A stretch of DNA of 64,000 nucleotides from positions 1 through 64,000 of the forward strand of contig NZ_QCZF01000008.1 of the NCBI RefSeq assembly GCF_003075095.1, read 5' to 3'. Made by a program: the position numbers and the translations under genes. The stretch is from Blastococcus litoris. GTDB taxonomy: Bacteria; Actinomycetota; Actinomycetes; Mycobacteriales; Geodermatophilaceae. Below the pieces are notes generated by a model, which saw only the letters and a program-made list of their open reading frames with translations, did not search any database and was not told where the DNA came from. Position 1 is the first letter of the stretch. Every line of letters starts with the position of its first letter. Below, piece after piece: positions 44,739 through 52,338 of this stretch.

Positions 44739-46427
44739 TCAGGCGGCGGACTCGGAGCCGCCACCGCCGCGGTTGGCGCCACCACGGCGGCGACGGCGGC
44801 GAGGCCGGGTGCTCGTGCCCTCGGACGGGGCGGACTCGGTGCCCGTGGTCGGGGCGGACTCCCCCTGAGCGGTACCGGAGCCACCACCGCGCGTGCGGCG
44901 ACGCGGACGGCTCTTGCCGCCGCCGGCGCCCTGCTCGGCGTCACCGCTGCGGCCGCCCGACGGACCGCGCGAGTCGCCGCGACCACCGGAGGACGCCGGC
45001 CGGTTGCGCTTGCCGGTCTCGCCGAGGTCCTCGAGGGTCTCGGCGTCCAGACCCTCGCGGGTGCGCTGCGAGCGGGGCAGGCGGCCGGTGGCCGTCGTCG
45101 GCACGTCGAGGTCGGTGTAGACCCACGGCGACGTCGAGTACGTCTCCGGCGGGTCGGCGAAGTCGAGGTCCAGCGCCTTGTTGATCAGCTGCCAGCGGGG
45201 GATGTCGTCCCAGTCGACCAGCGTGACGGCGACACCCGTGGAGCCGGCGCGGCCGGTGCGGCCGATCCGGTGCACGTAGGTCTTCTCGTCCTCGGGGCAC
45301 TGGTAGTTCACGACGTGGCTGACACCGGTGACGTCGATGCCGCGGGCGGCGACGTCGGTGGCGACGAGGACGTCGACCTTGCCGCTGCGGAACGCGCGCA
45401 GCGCCTGCTCGCGGGCGCCCTGGCCGAGGTCGCCGTGCACGGCGGCGGCGGCGAAGCCGCGCTCGACCAGCTCGTCGGCGACCTTCTGCGCGGTCCGCTT
45501 GGTGCGGCAGAAGACCATCACCAGGCCGCGGTCGCGGGACTGCAGCACGCGGGCCAGCAGCTCCGGCTTGTCCAGGTTGTGCGCCCGGTAGATGAACTGG
45601 GTGGTCTGCGGGACCGTCGAGCCCTCGTCGTTGCCGTGGGCGCGGATGTGGGTCGGCTGGGTCATGAACGACCGGGACAGGGTGACGATCGGGCCCGGCA
45701 TGGTGGCCGAGAACAGCATCGTCTGGCGCTTGTCCGGGACCATGGCCAGGATCCGCTCGATGTCGGGCAGGAAGCCCAGGTCGAGCATCTCGTCGGCCTC
45801 GTCGAGGACCAGCCCCGAGACCTTGCCGAGGATCAGGTGGCCCTGCTGGGCCAGGTCGAGCAGCCGGCCGGGCGTGCCGACGACGACCTCGACGCCGGCC
45901 TGCAGGGCGGAGACCTGCGGCTCGAACGCGCGACCGCCGTAGATCGCCTGCACGCGGATGCCGCGCTTGGCGCCCGCCGTCCCGAGGTCGCGGGCGACCT
46001 GGACGCACAGCTCCCGGGTGGGGACGACGACCAGCGCCTGCGGGACGCCGTCGGCGCCCTCGCTCGGCGGGGTCACACGGGTCAGCAGCGGGACGCCGAA
46101 GCCCAGGGTCTTGCCGGTGCCGGTGCGCGCCTGGCCGATCAGGTCGTTGCCGGCCAGCGCCAGGGGCAGCGTGAGCTCCTGGATGGCGAAGGTGCGGGTG
46201 ATCCCGGCCTCGGCCAGCGCGGCCACGATGTCGGGGTGCACGTCGAAGTCGCTGAACAGCGGGCTGTCGCTGGCGACCGGCGCGCCGCCGAGCTCCTCGA
46301 CCTGCTGCTCGAGCTCCTCGGGAGCCGGCGCACCGGTCTCGGCGTGCTCGAGGGCCACGGCCTCGGGGGTGGCCTCGGGGGTGGCCTCGGTGGATTCGGG
46401 CGTGGGGGTGTTCTCGGTGGAGGTCAG
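44739..46427 (-). CDS. rhlE: DEAD/DEAH-box RNA helicase
   Basis: A complete DEAD-box helicase core: Q-motif FAIQELTLPLAL, motif I ARTGTGKT, VVPTREL, TPGRLLDL, motif II VLDEADEM, III FSATMP, VMVFCRTKRTA, V ATDVAARGIDV, VI HRIGRTGRAG, and a basic Arg/Gly-rich C-terminal tail for RNA binding. The start is unclear: no ATG/GTG/TTG precedes the conserved part at a sensible point. CTG 46427, with GAGG eight bases upstream, reads LTSTENTPTPEST and fits best (562 residues). The frame is open to ATG 46697, but that stretch has markedly more A/T third bases and looks like untranslated leader. Confidence 0.88.
   Translation of the reverse strand: MTSTENTPTPESTEATPEATPEAVALEHAETGAPAPEELEQQVEELGGAPVASDSPLFSDFDVHPDIVAALAEAGITRTFAIQELTLPLALAGNDLIGQARTGTGKTLGFGVPLLTRVTPPSEGADGVPQALVVVPTRELCVQVARDLGTAGAKRGIRVQAIYGGRAFEPQVSALQAGVEVVVGTPGRLLDLAQQGHLILGKVSGLVLDEADEMLDLGFLPDIERILAMVPDKRQTMLFSATMPGPIVTLSRSFMTQPTHIRAHGNDEGSTVPQTTQFIYRAHNLDKPELLARVLQSRDRGLVMVFCRTKRTAQKVADELVERGFAAAAVHGDLGQGAREQALRAFRSGKVDVLVATDVAARGIDVTGVSHVVNYQCPEDEKTYVHRIGRTGRAGSTGVAVTLVDWDDIPRWQLINKALDLDFADPPETYSTSPWVYTDLDVPTTATGRLPRSQRTREGLDAETLEDLGETGKRNRPASSGGRGDSRGPSGGRSGDAEQGAGGGKSRPRRRTRGGGSGTAQGESAPTTGTESAPSEGTSTRPRRRRRRGGANRGGGGSESAA
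46359..46394. repeat. 12-bp tandem repeat inside rhlE 5' coding region
   Basis: GGCCTCGGGGGT is repeated at 46359-46370 and 46371-46382, with a degenerate third copy at 46383-46394. It encodes a T-P-E-A repeat in the disordered N-terminus, a likely site of length variation between strains. Confidence 0.6.
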
Positions 46428-46741
46428 TGCTCTCGCCTCTGGTCTGCTGGGGGAGAGGTCCGCGGCGCTCGTCGCAGCGGTCCCGTCCCGGTGGTGGTCG
46501 CGGGATCGGTTCCAGCGCCAACGCAGCCAGCAGAACCGGGCGTGTTCGAGATCGGCCCGGGAGACGGCCCCGGAGGGCGTCGTCCAGCGGTCGTCAGCGC
46601 ACAGATACACAGCGCACCCGGGGGTGCACCGATTCCCATGGTAGCGCGGGCACCCGTTAGCCTCGGCCCGCCGCGCTGTCCGGGTGAGCTGCGCCACCTG
46701 CCGCGACCGGCCCCGGCGACCCGCGGAACCAGGAGATGCGT
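46428..46741. other. long rhlE leader and divergent promoter region
   Basis: About 314 bases separate the rhlE start from the divergent ferritin-like gene. The region is open on the minus strand (a Cys-rich 90-codon extension) but has lower third-position G/C than its flanks. It probably holds a ~200-270-base untranslated leader, a feature of several cold-regulated RNA helicase genes. TTAGCC at 46658-46663 may be a -10 for the rightward gene. No RNA family was recognised. Confidence 0.4.
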
Positions 46742-47395
46742 GTGACGACCCCGGTCGACAGCAGTGCCGTCGTGGACCTGCTGGGTGCGCTCGCCTACGC
46801 CGAGCTGACCGCCTTCGACCGCCTGGCCGAGGACGCCCGGCTCGCGCCCACCCTCACCGGCCGGGCGGCGCTGGCGAAGATGGCGGCGGCCGAGATCGGG
46901 CACCACTGCCGGCTCGTCGAGCGCCTGGAGCAGCTGGGTGCCGACCCGTCGCAGGCCATGGCGCCGTTCGTCCGGGCGCTGGACGCCTTCCACGAGAGCA
47001 CCCGGCCCAGCACCTGGCTGGAGGGCCTCGTCAAGGCCTACGTCGGGGACGGCCTGGCCACCGACTTCTACCGGGAGATCGCCGCGTTCCTGCCCGATCC
47101 CGACCGCGCGCTGGTCCTCGACGTGCTCGCCGACACCGGGCACGCCGACTTCGCCGTCCGCGAGGTCCGCGCGGCGATCACGGCGGACCGGAAGGTGCCC
47201 GGCCGGCTCTCCCTCTGGGGGCGGCGGCTCGTGGGCGAGGCGATGAGCCAGTCGCAGGCGGTCATCGCCGAGCACGACGGGCTGGCCGAGCTCATCATCG
47301 CCGGGACGGGGGACCTCTCCGGCGTCGCGAAGCTGATCGAGCGCATCACCAGTGCCCACACCAAGCGGATGAAGGCCCTCGGCCTCAACCCCTGA
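46742..47395 (+). CDS. ferritin-like fold protein (Rv3210c-like)
   Basis: A 217-residue all-helical protein of the ferritin-like 'tRNA-hydroxylase-like' family: LLGALAYAELTAFDRLAEDAR (Glu), AEIGHHCRLVERLEQLGAD (E-x-x-H), YREIAAFLPDPDRALVLDVL and HADFAVREVRAAI could provide a di-iron site. Role unknown. GTG 46742 is chosen: AGGAG lies six bases upstream, whereas ATG 46736 touches it directly. Confidence 0.84.
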   Translation: MTTPVDSSAVVDLLGALAYAELTAFDRLAEDARLAPTLTGRAALAKMAAAEIGHHCRLVERLEQLGADPSQAMAPFVRALDAFHESTRPSTWLEGLVKAYVGDGLATDFYREIAAFLPDPDRALVLDVLADTGHADFAVREVRAAITADRKVPGRLSLWGRRLVGEAMSQSQAVIAEHDGLAELIIAGTGDLSGVAKLIERITSAHTKRMKALGLNP

Positions 47396-47405
47396 TCGGA
47401 GTCCC

Positions 47406-48074
47406 GTGCCGCACCTGCTCGTCGTCGGGGCCGGCCCCGGCATCTCGGCCGCGACGGCCCGCCGCCTCGGTGGCGAGGGGTACGCCGTCGGCCTGATCGG
47501 CCGCCGGGAGGGCGCGCTCTCCGAGCTGGGCGCCGAGCTCCGGCAGTCCGTCGCGCGCGTGGCCTGGGCCGGTGCCGACGCCGGCGACCCGCGCTCGCTC
47601 GCCATCGCCGTCGAGGCCCTCGTGCAGGAGCTCGGGCCGGTCGACGTCCTGCTCTACAACGTGTCGGTGGGCCGTGAGGTCGGCGTCCCCGACCTCTCCC
47701 CGGAGGACCTGCTCGCCGACCTGGCGGCCGGTGCCGTCGGCCTGCAGACGGCGCTCCGCGCGGCGCTGCCGGGCATGCGGGAGCGCGGCACCGGGACGGT
47801 GCTGGTCACCGGAGGCGGGTCCGCGGACAAGCCGATCCCGTCGATGTCGAGCCTGGGCGTGCAGAAGGCGGCGCTGCGGGCGCTGGCCGAGGTGCAGGCG
47901 CGGGCGCTGGCCCCCGAGGGCATCCACGTGGCGACGGTGACCGTGCGCGGCCTGGTGGGGGAGGACCGGCAGATCTCGCCGGACCGCGTCGCCGGTGTCT
48001 ACGCCGAGCTCGTCGCGGAGACCACCGGCCCGCCCGAGCGGTGGCGGACCGTCGTGGAGCTCACGGCCCGCTGA
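47406..48074 (+). CDS. atypical short-chain dehydrogenase/reductase
   Basis: A 222-residue SDR with an intact NAD(P) loop (LLVVGAGPGISAATARRLG) and LLYNVSVG in place of NNAG. The active-site region reads GGGSADKPIPSMSSLGVQKAALRAL: the usual YxxxK is LxxxK, so the catalytic Tyr is missing, while Lys and the upstream Ser remain. It is either a non-catalytic or a mechanistically altered SDR. GTG start 10 bases after the ferritin-like gene. Confidence 0.84.
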   Translation: MPHLLVVGAGPGISAATARRLGGEGYAVGLIGRREGALSELGAELRQSVARVAWAGADAGDPRSLAIAVEALVQELGPVDVLLYNVSVGREVGVPDLSPEDLLADLAAGAVGLQTALRAALPGMRERGTGTVLVTGGGSADKPIPSMSSLGVQKAALRALAEVQARALAPEGIHVATVTVRGLVGEDRQISPDRVAGVYAELVAETTGPPERWRTVVELTAR

Positions 48075-48078
48075 GACG

Positions 48079-48119
48079 ACGGAGGGGCGTCCCCGCGGTC
48101 CGCGGGAACGCCCCTCCGT
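48079..48119. terminator. bidirectional terminator between the SDR and DUF3107 genes
   Basis: ACGGAGGGGCGT (48079-48090) pairs perfectly with ACGCCCCTCCGT (48108-48119), continuing inside with CCCGCGG/CGCGGG after one mismatch. It lies between convergent stops at 48074 and 48129. Confidence 0.85.
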
Positions 48120-48128
48120 GCGTGGGGA

Positions 48129-48365
48129 CTACGCGCCGGCGATGAAGCCCACGCGGCGCTGGTCGGGCTGCGCGATCTCGACGTAGGCGATCCGGTCGAC
48201 GGGGACGACGACGCGACGACCCCGCTCGTCGACCAGGGTCAGCAGGCCGTCCTTGCTCGAGCCGGACATGGCCGCGGCGACGTCCTTCTCGATCTCATCG
48301 GGGGTCTTGGGGCTGTCGATGACCAGCTCCCGGGGGGAGTGCTGGACGCCGATCTTGACTTCCAC
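48129..48365 (-). CDS. DUF3107 family protein (Rv3208A-like)
   Basis: A 78-residue protein: VEVKIGVQHSPRELVIDSPK, then VAAAMSGSSKDGLLTLVDERGRRVVVPVDRIAYVEI. This is the actinobacterial DUF3107 family (TB9.4 in M. tuberculosis), function unknown. The GTG at 48365 with GAGGAGG ten bases upstream is used. A TetR gene lies 95 bases upstream in the same direction, as in mycobacteria. Confidence 0.88.
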   Translation of the reverse strand: MEVKIGVQHSPRELVIDSPKTPDEIEKDVAAAMSGSSKDGLLTLVDERGRRVVVPVDRIAYVEIAQPDQRRVGFIAGA

Positions 48366-48460
48366 GTGGGCGATGCCTCCTCGGTTCGCGACTGCCCACC
48401 ACGCTAGCCCAGCCGCGGGCCGACCGGCCCGCCGTCGGGGTGCGCCGTCAGCGAACGCCC

Positions 48461-49102
48461 TCAGTGCTCGCCGTCGACCCGGGGGAAACCGGAGATGCCG
48501 CGCCACGCGAGGGCCGACACCAGCGCGACGGCCTCGTCGCGGGAGACCGTGCCCTTGCGCGGCAGCCACCAGCGCGCGCTCGTCTCCGACAGGCCGGTCA
48601 GCCCGGAGGCGAGCAGCAGCGCCCGCTCGGGGTCGAGGCCGGTGTCGGCAGCGATGACCTCTGCGATCGCCTCCACGCAGGCCCCGGTGCCCTTGTCGAC
48701 GATCGCCCGGACGTCGGCGTCGTTGCGCAGGTCGGACTCGAAGACCAGCCGGAAGGCCTCGCCCTCGGCGTCGATGAAGTCGAAGTACGCGCCGACGGCG
48801 CCGTCCACGCGGGCCCGGTTGTCCTCGGTGCCGCCCATCGCCTCGGCGACGCGGTCGGCCAGCTCGGAGACGTGTTCCTCCAGGAGGGCCAGGTACAGCT
48901 CCCGCTTGCCCGGGAAGTGCTGGTACAGGACCGGCTTGCTGACCCCGGCGCGGTCGGCGATGTCGTCCATCGCGGCGGCGTGGAAGCCCTGGGCGACGAA
49001 CACGTCCTGCGCCGCGCGCAGCAGCTGCAGGCGACGGGCGCCCCGGGGGAGGCGGGACGTGCGCCGGTTCGTGTTCACGGCGGCGGGACGAGGCGGCTGC
49101 AT
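48461..49102 (-). CDS. TetR family transcriptional regulator (Rv3208-like)
   Basis: A 213-residue regulator: RLQLLRAAQDVFVAQGFHAAAMDDIADRAGVSKPVLYQHFPGKRELYLALL is the N-terminal TetR HTH, with an all-helical ligand domain behind it (FRLVFESDLRNDADVRAIVDKG). It is divergent from an alpha/beta hydrolase that could be its target. The ligand is unknown. A TAACAT -10 box ten bases before the ATG suggests a nearly leaderless transcript. Confidence 0.9.
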   Translation of the reverse strand: MQPPRPAAVNTNRRTSRLPRGARRLQLLRAAQDVFVAQGFHAAAMDDIADRAGVSKPVLYQHFPGKRELYLALLEEHVSELADRVAEAMGGTEDNRARVDGAVGAYFDFIDAEGEAFRLVFESDLRNDADVRAIVDKGTGACVEAIAEVIAADTGLDPERALLLASGLTGLSETSARWWLPRKGTVSRDEAVALVSALAWRGISGFPRVDGEH

Positions 49103-49112
49103 GGCGAACGGG

Positions 49113-49118
49113 ATGTTA
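49113..49118 (-). promoter_or_regulatory. candidate -10 element of the TetR gene
   Basis: On the minus strand TAACAT stands 10 bases upstream of the ATG. On the plus strand TACCGT (49157-49162) stands 8 bases upstream of the hydrolase ATG. The two divergent promoters thus lie within 68 bases, suitable for one TetR operator. Confidence 0.4.
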
Positions 49119-49170
49119 CCGGCGAGTTCCCCAACCGCATGCCGGACGGGCGGGGATTACCGTCGAATGG

Positions 49171-50238
49171 ATGTCCGAGGCCACCCCGCCCGACGGCGCG
49201 ACCGCCGGAGCCCCGGTCGCCCGCCCGTCGGCCACCCCGCTGCCCCCGCTCACCTCGCTCGTCCCGCCGTGGCCCGGTGAGCATCTTCCCGTCCGGGGCG
49301 GCGAGGTCTTCGTGCGCAGCACCCCGTGGACGGGCCCGGTCGACGGTGCGGACGGTCCGCGGGAGCGGGCGCTGTACGTCCACGGGCTGGGCGGCGCCTC
49401 GACCAACTGGACCGACCTGGCGGCGCTGCTCGCGGTGCGCTTCGACGGGTGGGCCGTGGACCTGCCGGGGTTCGGCCGGTCCCAGCCCCCGCCGCGCGGC
49501 CGGTACTCGATCCGCGGGCACGTGCGGGCCGTGGTCGACGTCCTCGAGCACGTCGTGGCCCGGCCAGGCGAGGCGCACGGGCGTCCCGTGCACCTGCTCG
49601 GCAACTCGCTGGGCGGGCTGGTCAGCCTGCTGGTCGCCTCCCGCCGTCCCGACCTGGTGGCCACGCTGACCCTGGTCTCGCCGGCGATGCCCGTCTACCG
49701 CGTGCCGCCCGCGTTCAGCCGCGCCCTGCTGCTCCTGCTCGTGCCCGGCGTGCCGTCGCTCGCGGCGCGGCGCATGGGCGCGATCACGCCGGAGGAGAGC
49801 GTGCGGGCGATGGTCCGGATGTGCTTCGGCGAGCCGCGCAAGGTTCCGCCGGAGCGGATCGAGCAGGCGGTCCAGGAGATGCGCGAGCGGTCGGAGCAGC
49901 CGTGGGCGGACCACGCGCTGACCCGCAGCATGCGCGGGCTCATCACCTCGTACCTGCGGGTCGGTGCTGCCAACGCCTGGCGGGCGGCGCGCACCCTGCG
50001 GATGCCGACGCTGGTGCTGTGGGGGGACCGGGACAAGCTCGTCGACCCGGCCATGGCACCCCGCCTGGCGGCGGCGGTCCCCGACGCCCGGCTGGAGGTG
50101 CTGGAGCGGGTCGGGCACGTCGCCATGCTGGAGGCGCCGGAGGCCACCGCCCGCGCGGTGCTCGGCCTGGTGGAGACGACGGCGGCGTGCCGGGAACCGC
50201 TGGCTGCTGTCGACACGCCACGCAGCGTGAGACGCTGA
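49171..50238 (+). CDS. alpha/beta hydrolase
   Basis: A 355-residue hydrolase with a Pro/Ala-rich N-terminus and a core ALYVHGLGGASTNWTDLAALL, VDLPGFGRSQPP, nucleophile elbow LLGNSLGGLVS (Ser), acid in VLWGDRDKLVDPAMA and His in ERVGHVAMLEAPE. The triad is complete. The position beside DUF3107/TetR matches the mycobacterial Rv3207-Rv3208 neighbourhood, but the substrate is unknown. It is divergent from the TetR gene and 33 bases upstream of the DUF3152 gene. Confidence 0.89.
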   Translation: MSEATPPDGATAGAPVARPSATPLPPLTSLVPPWPGEHLPVRGGEVFVRSTPWTGPVDGADGPRERALYVHGLGGASTNWTDLAALLAVRFDGWAVDLPGFGRSQPPPRGRYSIRGHVRAVVDVLEHVVARPGEAHGRPVHLLGNSLGGLVSLLVASRRPDLVATLTLVSPAMPVYRVPPAFSRALLLLLVPGVPSLAARRMGAITPEESVRAMVRMCFGEPRKVPPERIEQAVQEMRERSEQPWADHALTRSMRGLITSYLRVGAANAWRAARTLRMPTLVLWGDRDKLVDPAMAPRLAAAVPDARLEVLERVGHVAMLEAPEATARAVLGLVETTAACREPLAAVDTPRSVRR

Positions 50239-50271
50239 GAAGCTGACACCGGAGGACGACGAGGAGCACGA

Positions 50272-51309
50272 GTGCGGCCAGTGGGAGGACGTCCGGGGGA
50301 CGGCCGTCCCTCGGGTGGCCGTCCGGGCGCCGCGCGCACCGGCCGGCCCGCGCCCCCGCCGCCGGTGCCGCCCCGCTCGATCCCGCCCCGCTCGATCCCG
50401 CCCCGCGCCGTGGTCCGGACCGCCGAGCGGCCGGGCCGCCCGCTCGTGGCCCGCGTCGACCCCGACCAGCCGGGCCGGCCCCGCGCCCCTCGGCAGCCGG
50501 TGAGGCCGCCGGCCGGACGCCTGCGCCGGTTCGCGCAGCGCTACGGCTGGCGCGCGTACGCCATACCGCTGCTGACCATCGCCACGATCGTCACGCTGGT
50601 CGACCTGGGTCTCAGCTCGCCCCTCGCGCCCTCCGGAGGCGGGGCGGCCGCCGCGCCGACGACCGCCTCGGACTCGACCACGCCGCCCGCGGTCGACTCC
50701 GCGCCGGTGTCACCGGCGGAGGGCGACGTCGCCCCCGCGGAGGCGCCGCCGACGGTCGGCGTCGAGAGCTACGTGGAGCAGGGCGCGGGAACGCTCTCGG
50801 TCGTCGACGGCACCTCCGCCGTCTACGGCACCGGGCCGCTGCGGCGGTTCATCGTCGAGGTCGAGGACGGCATCGGTGTCGAGGGACTGCCCTTCGCGCA
50901 GGCGGTCGAGGCCACGCTCGGCGACCCGCGGTCCTGGGGGAACGGCGGCCGCATGTCCTTCCAGCGGGTGGGTGCCGCCGAGGCCGCGGCCGGCCAGTTC
51001 GACATCAAGGTGAGCCTGGTCAGCCCCGGCAGCATGGAGACCTACTGCCCAGGGGTCGGCACCGGTGGCTACACGTCCTGCCGCTACGGCGACCGCGCCG
51101 TCATCAACCTCGCGCGCTGGGCCACCGCCGTCCCCGACTACGAGGGCGACGTCGCCACGTACCGGCTGTACGTGGTCAACCACGAGGTCGGGCACGCGCT
51201 CGGCAACGGGCACCAGAACTGCCCCGGCGCCGGCCAGCTCGCCCCGGTGATGCAGCAGCAGACGCTCGGCCTCGAGGGCTGCGTCAAGAACGCCTGGCCC
51301 TATCCCTGA
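50272..51309 (+). CDS. DUF3152 zinc metalloprotease-like membrane protein (Rv3207c-like)
   Basis: A 345-residue protein: a Pro/Arg-rich cytoplasmic tail (with a 15-bp tandem repeat), one membrane helix (AYAIPLLTIATIVTLVDLG), a low-complexity linker, then a secreted domain with HEVGHALGNGHQNCPG, a complete HExxHxxGxxH zinc site (304-314), and a VMQQQT Met-turn, as in metzincins. Two disulfide-prone Cys pairs (YCPGVG/TSCRYG and NCPGAG/GCVKN). Likely a membrane-tethered extracytoplasmic protease. GTG with GAGGAG upstream. Confidence 0.9.
   Translation: MRPVGGRPGDGRPSGGRPGAARTGRPAPPPPVPPRSIPPRSIPPRAVVRTAERPGRPLVARVDPDQPGRPRAPRQPVRPPAGRLRRFAQRYGWRAYAIPLLTIATIVTLVDLGLSSPLAPSGGGAAAAPTTASDSTTPPAVDSAPVSPAEGDVAPAEAPPTVGVESYVEQGAGTLSVVDGTSAVYGTGPLRRFIVEVEDGIGVEGLPFAQAVEATLGDPRSWGNGGRMSFQRVGAAEAAAGQFDIKVSLVSPGSMETYCPGVGTGGYTSCRYGDRAVINLARWATAVPDYEGDVATYRLYVVNHEVGHALGNGHQNCPGAGQLAPVMQQQTLGLEGCVKNAWPYP
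50368..50412. repeat. 15-bp tandem repeat encoding P-P-R-S-I
   Basis: CCGCCCCGCTCGATC occurs at 50368-50382 and again, identically, at 50383-50397; a diverged third unit covers 50398-50412. It lies in the disordered cytoplasmic tail of the DUF3152 protein. Confidence 0.7.
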
Positions 51310-51344
51310 GCCGCGCCTCCGACGCGCCGACCGGGGCTCTGGTG

Positions 51345-51417
51345 CAGGACCGACGTCGGGTCTAGCGTCGTCCCCGGTGCGCCGGGAAGCCTGGTCGGCA
51401 GTCGAGTTCCCGACTGC
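51345..51417 (+). promoter_or_regulatory. leader of the ABC exporter operon with two hairpins
   Basis: A CTAGCGT box (TAGCGT 51363-51368) is a likely -10. It is followed by CCCGG-TGCG-CCGGG (51373-51386) and the perfect 7-bp hairpin GCAGTCG-AGTTCC-CGACTGC (51398-51417). The segment 51345-51370 closely resembles 63134-63160 in front of the DUF998 gene. Confidence 0.4.
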
Positions 51418-51429
51418 GATCGGAGTGCC

Positions 51430-52338
51430 ATGTCCGCCTCGTCCGTCCCTGCGCTGCGCACCGAGCACCTGGGCAAGCGTTTCTCCTCCACCGTGGCGGT
51501 GGACGACCTCGACCTGACCGTCCCGCCGGGTGAGGTGTTCGGCTTCCTCGGCCCCAACGGCGCCGGGAAGTCCACGACGATCCGCATGGTCCTGGGTCTG
51601 CTCCGGCCCACCAGCGGCGCCGCCTGGGTCTTCGGCGACGACGCCGCCGACGTCGAGCGGGCGCACCGCCACCTCGCCTACGTGCCGGCCGACGTCGCGC
51701 TCTGGCCCGCGATGACCGGGCAGGAGTGCCTGGACCTGCTCGCCGGGATCGGGCCGGGCACCGACCTCGGCTACCGCGCGGAGCTCGTCGACCGCTTCCA
51801 GCTCGACCCCGGCAAGAGGGCACGCGCATACTCGACCGGCAACCGGCAGAAGGTCGCCCTGGTGGCCGCCTTCGCCACCCGGGCGCCGCTGCTGATCCTC
51901 GACGAGCCGACCAGCGGGCTCGACCCGCTGATGGAGCGGGAGTTCCGGCGGTGCATCCGCGAGGCCGCCGACCGGGGGCAGTCGGTCGTCCTGAGCTCCC
52001 ACCAGCTGGCCGAGGTCGAGGCGGTCTGCACGCGCGTCGGCATCCTGCGGCAGGGGCGGCTGGTGGAGGTGGCCGGCCTCGAGGACCTCCGCCGGCTGCG
52101 GCGGTCGGAGGTCGTCGTCGACCTCGGTCACCCGGCGCCCGAGCTCGGGCGGCTGGCGGAACTGTCCGAGGTGGCCGACCTGCGGTGGACGTCGGACCTG
52201 CAGCTGGCGCTCGCGCTCGTCGGTCCGCCGGCCCGGGTGCTGCGCGCTCTGGCCGACGCCGACGTCGCCCGGATCGACGTCCGCGAGCCCTCGCTCGAGG
52301 AGATCTTCCTCGACTACTACGGCGAGGTGACGGCGTGA
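51430..52338 (+). CDS. ABC transporter ATP-binding protein
   Basis: A 302-residue ABC-2-type ATPase: Walker A FLGPNGAGKSTTIRMVLGLL, Q-loop, signature YSTGNRQKVALVAAF (a relaxed LSGGQ), Walker B LLILDEPTSGLDPLMEREF and switch LSSHQLAEVEAVC. The C-terminal ~80 residues are of the drug/antibiotic export (DrrA/CcmA) type. Its stop overlaps the permease start as GTGA. The pair interrupts the DUF3152-moeZ adjacency seen in mycobacteria. Confidence 0.92.
   Translation: MSASSVPALRTEHLGKRFSSTVAVDDLDLTVPPGEVFGFLGPNGAGKSTTIRMVLGLLRPTSGAAWVFGDDAADVERAHRHLAYVPADVALWPAMTGQECLDLLAGIGPGTDLGYRAELVDRFQLDPGKRARAYSTGNRQKVALVAAFATRAPLLILDEPTSGLDPLMEREFRRCIREAADRGQSVVLSSHQLAEVEAVCTRVGILRQGRLVEVAGLEDLRRLRRSEVVVDLGHPAPELGRLAELSEVADLRWTSDLQLALALVGPPARVLRALADADVARIDVREPSLEEIFLDYYGEVTA

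Noticed and set aside
46428-46697. A Cys-rich N-terminal domain of the RNA helicase, or a separate small gene
   Set aside because: The stretch has clearly more A/T-ending codons than neighbouring genes and no visible ribosome site; untranslated leader is the better explanation.
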